Assembly (NCBI GenBank): GCA_003248565.1
Contig: QFOV01000067.1
Span: 1-13,888, forward strand
DNA from: Stenotrophomonas sp.
GTDB lineage: Bacteria > Pseudomonadota > Gammaproteobacteria > Xanthomonadales > Xanthomonadaceae
Direction of reading: 5' to 3'
DNA length: 13,888 nucleotides
Positions 13,516-13,888 of the stretch are shown here, piece after piece. The translations under genes and the position numbers were made by a program. How positions within the stretch are numbered: the first letter of the stretch is position 1; each line of letters starts with the position of its first letter. Under the pieces are notes generated by a model, which searched no databases, had not been told where the DNA came from, and saw only the letters and a program-made list of their open reading frames with translations.

Positions 13516-13888
13516 TCAGACCGTAATCGTCTGCGTCAGCGATTCCCAGGTCGGCGGTACCGGCCAATCGGCCTGTTGGTTGCCGTCCAACACGCGGCGC
13601 AGATCACGCTTGTCGATCTGCGGTGCAAGCACGTGTACCAGCTCCAGGGCGTAGTCGCGCAGCACGCGGTCGCGCGGCAGCACCGCCCAGGCGATGCACT
13701 CGGGAATCGATGCCGGTGCCGGCCAGGCGCGCAGGTCGGTGTCGTTGGCGCTTACCGCCATTTCCGCGAGCAGGCCAACGCCCAGTCCAGTGCGCACATA
13801 GGTCTTGATCAGGTCCGCGTCCAACGCGGTCAAGGTCAGGTCCGGTTCCAGATCCAGCGCAGCGAAGGCGCGACGCAGCGATGAACTG
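13516..13888 (-). CDS. cysB: CysB-type LysR-family transcriptional regulator (partial, C-terminal ~123 residues)
   Basis: The frame is open from the window edge to the TGA at 13516-13518, so only the end of the gene is present. The stretch SSSLRRAFAALDLEPDLTLT followed by ALDADLIKTYVRTGLGVGLL and AEMAV is highly characteristic of the effector-binding domain of CysB and its paralogue Cbl. The E. coli protein has a near-identical DADVIKTYVRLGLGVG segment. CysB is the LysR regulator that activates sulfate-assimilation genes in response to N-acetylserine. Its DNA-binding N-terminus is outside the window. Finding it about 8 kb from the cysDNC/cysJIH control region strengthens the idea that it regulates them. 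It could instead be a Cbl-like paralogue, which this fragment cannot exclude. Confidence 0.85.
   Translation of the reverse strand, partial: SSSLRRAFAALDLEPDLTLTALDADLIKTYVRTGLGVGLLAEMAVSANDTDLRAWPAPASIPECIAWAVLPRDRVLRDYALELVHVLAPQIDKRDLRRVLDGNQQADWPVPPTWESLTQTITV

Noticed and set aside
13502..13567. Upstream TTG start for the hydrolase
   Set aside because: It would overlap the end of cysB by 52 bases, and the fold begins only at the GTG at 13501.
12878..13654. A 258-codon plus-strand frame opposite the hydrolase and cysB
   Set aside because: It spans two genes supported on the minus strand and yields a Gln/Arg/Cys-rich product without any fold signature.
13516..13833. A 105-codon stand-alone gene starting at TTG 13833
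   Set aside because: The frame stays open and CysB-like right up to the window edge, so this is the C-terminal end of a longer gene and not a small gene.

Overview
The window (13,888 bases, GC-rich throughout) most probably comes from a Stenotrophomonas chromosome, or a close relative in the Lysobacteraceae/Xanthomonadaceae. The clues are two palindromes carrying the GTAG tetranucleotide typical of Stenotrophomonas SMAG/REP elements, a fused CysN-CysC enzyme, GC-rich codon use, and six copies of a second short palindromic repeat. There is no sign of a plasmid, phage, transposase or CRISPR array. This is ordinary chromosomal housekeeping sequence with some accessory transport genes.

Layout from left to right. 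(1) 1-2141, minus strand: an RND-type efflux adaptor lipoprotein followed by the start of its inner-membrane permease, which is cut by the window edge. (2) 2142-2425: an intergenic stretch packed with palindromes. (3) 2426-9767: an almost complete assimilatory sulfate reduction locus in two divergent units. cysD-cysNC runs leftward and cysJ-cysI-cysH rightward from a shared control region at 5215-5408. (4) 9768-9940: a convergent gap with a facing pair of REP palindromes and a terminator-like hairpin. (5) 9941-12519, minus strand: a small His/Met-rich DUF2946-type membrane protein followed by a TonB-dependent receptor of the OprC/NosA copper family. (6) 12520-12793: another repeat-rich gap. 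(7) 12794-13888, minus strand: the C-terminal part of a CysB-type LysR regulator, then an alpha/beta hydrolase 14 bases downstream.

How the genes work together. CysD and the GTPase half of CysNC make APS from sulfate and ATP. The kinase half of CysNC makes PAPS, CysH reduces PAPS to sulfite, and CysJ (flavoprotein) with CysI (siroheme/Fe-S protein) reduces sulfite to sulfide for cysteine synthesis. The CysB-like protein at the right edge is the expected activator of these genes. The OprC-like receptor keeps the CxxxM and HxM copper-ligand motifs and is probably co-transcribed with the DUF2946 protein, suggesting a copper-uptake or copper-handling pair inserted between the sulfur genes and their regulator.

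The most interesting points are the copper-ligand residues of the receptor and its CxxC/His/Met-rich partner, and the family of six REP palindromes whose loop varies only within a GNRA pattern (one copy lies inside the cysJ-cysI operon). The nested palindrome at 2257-2351, the unknown hydrolase coupled to cysB, and the divergent cys control region are also worth a look. I did not find a clearly new multi-gene system.
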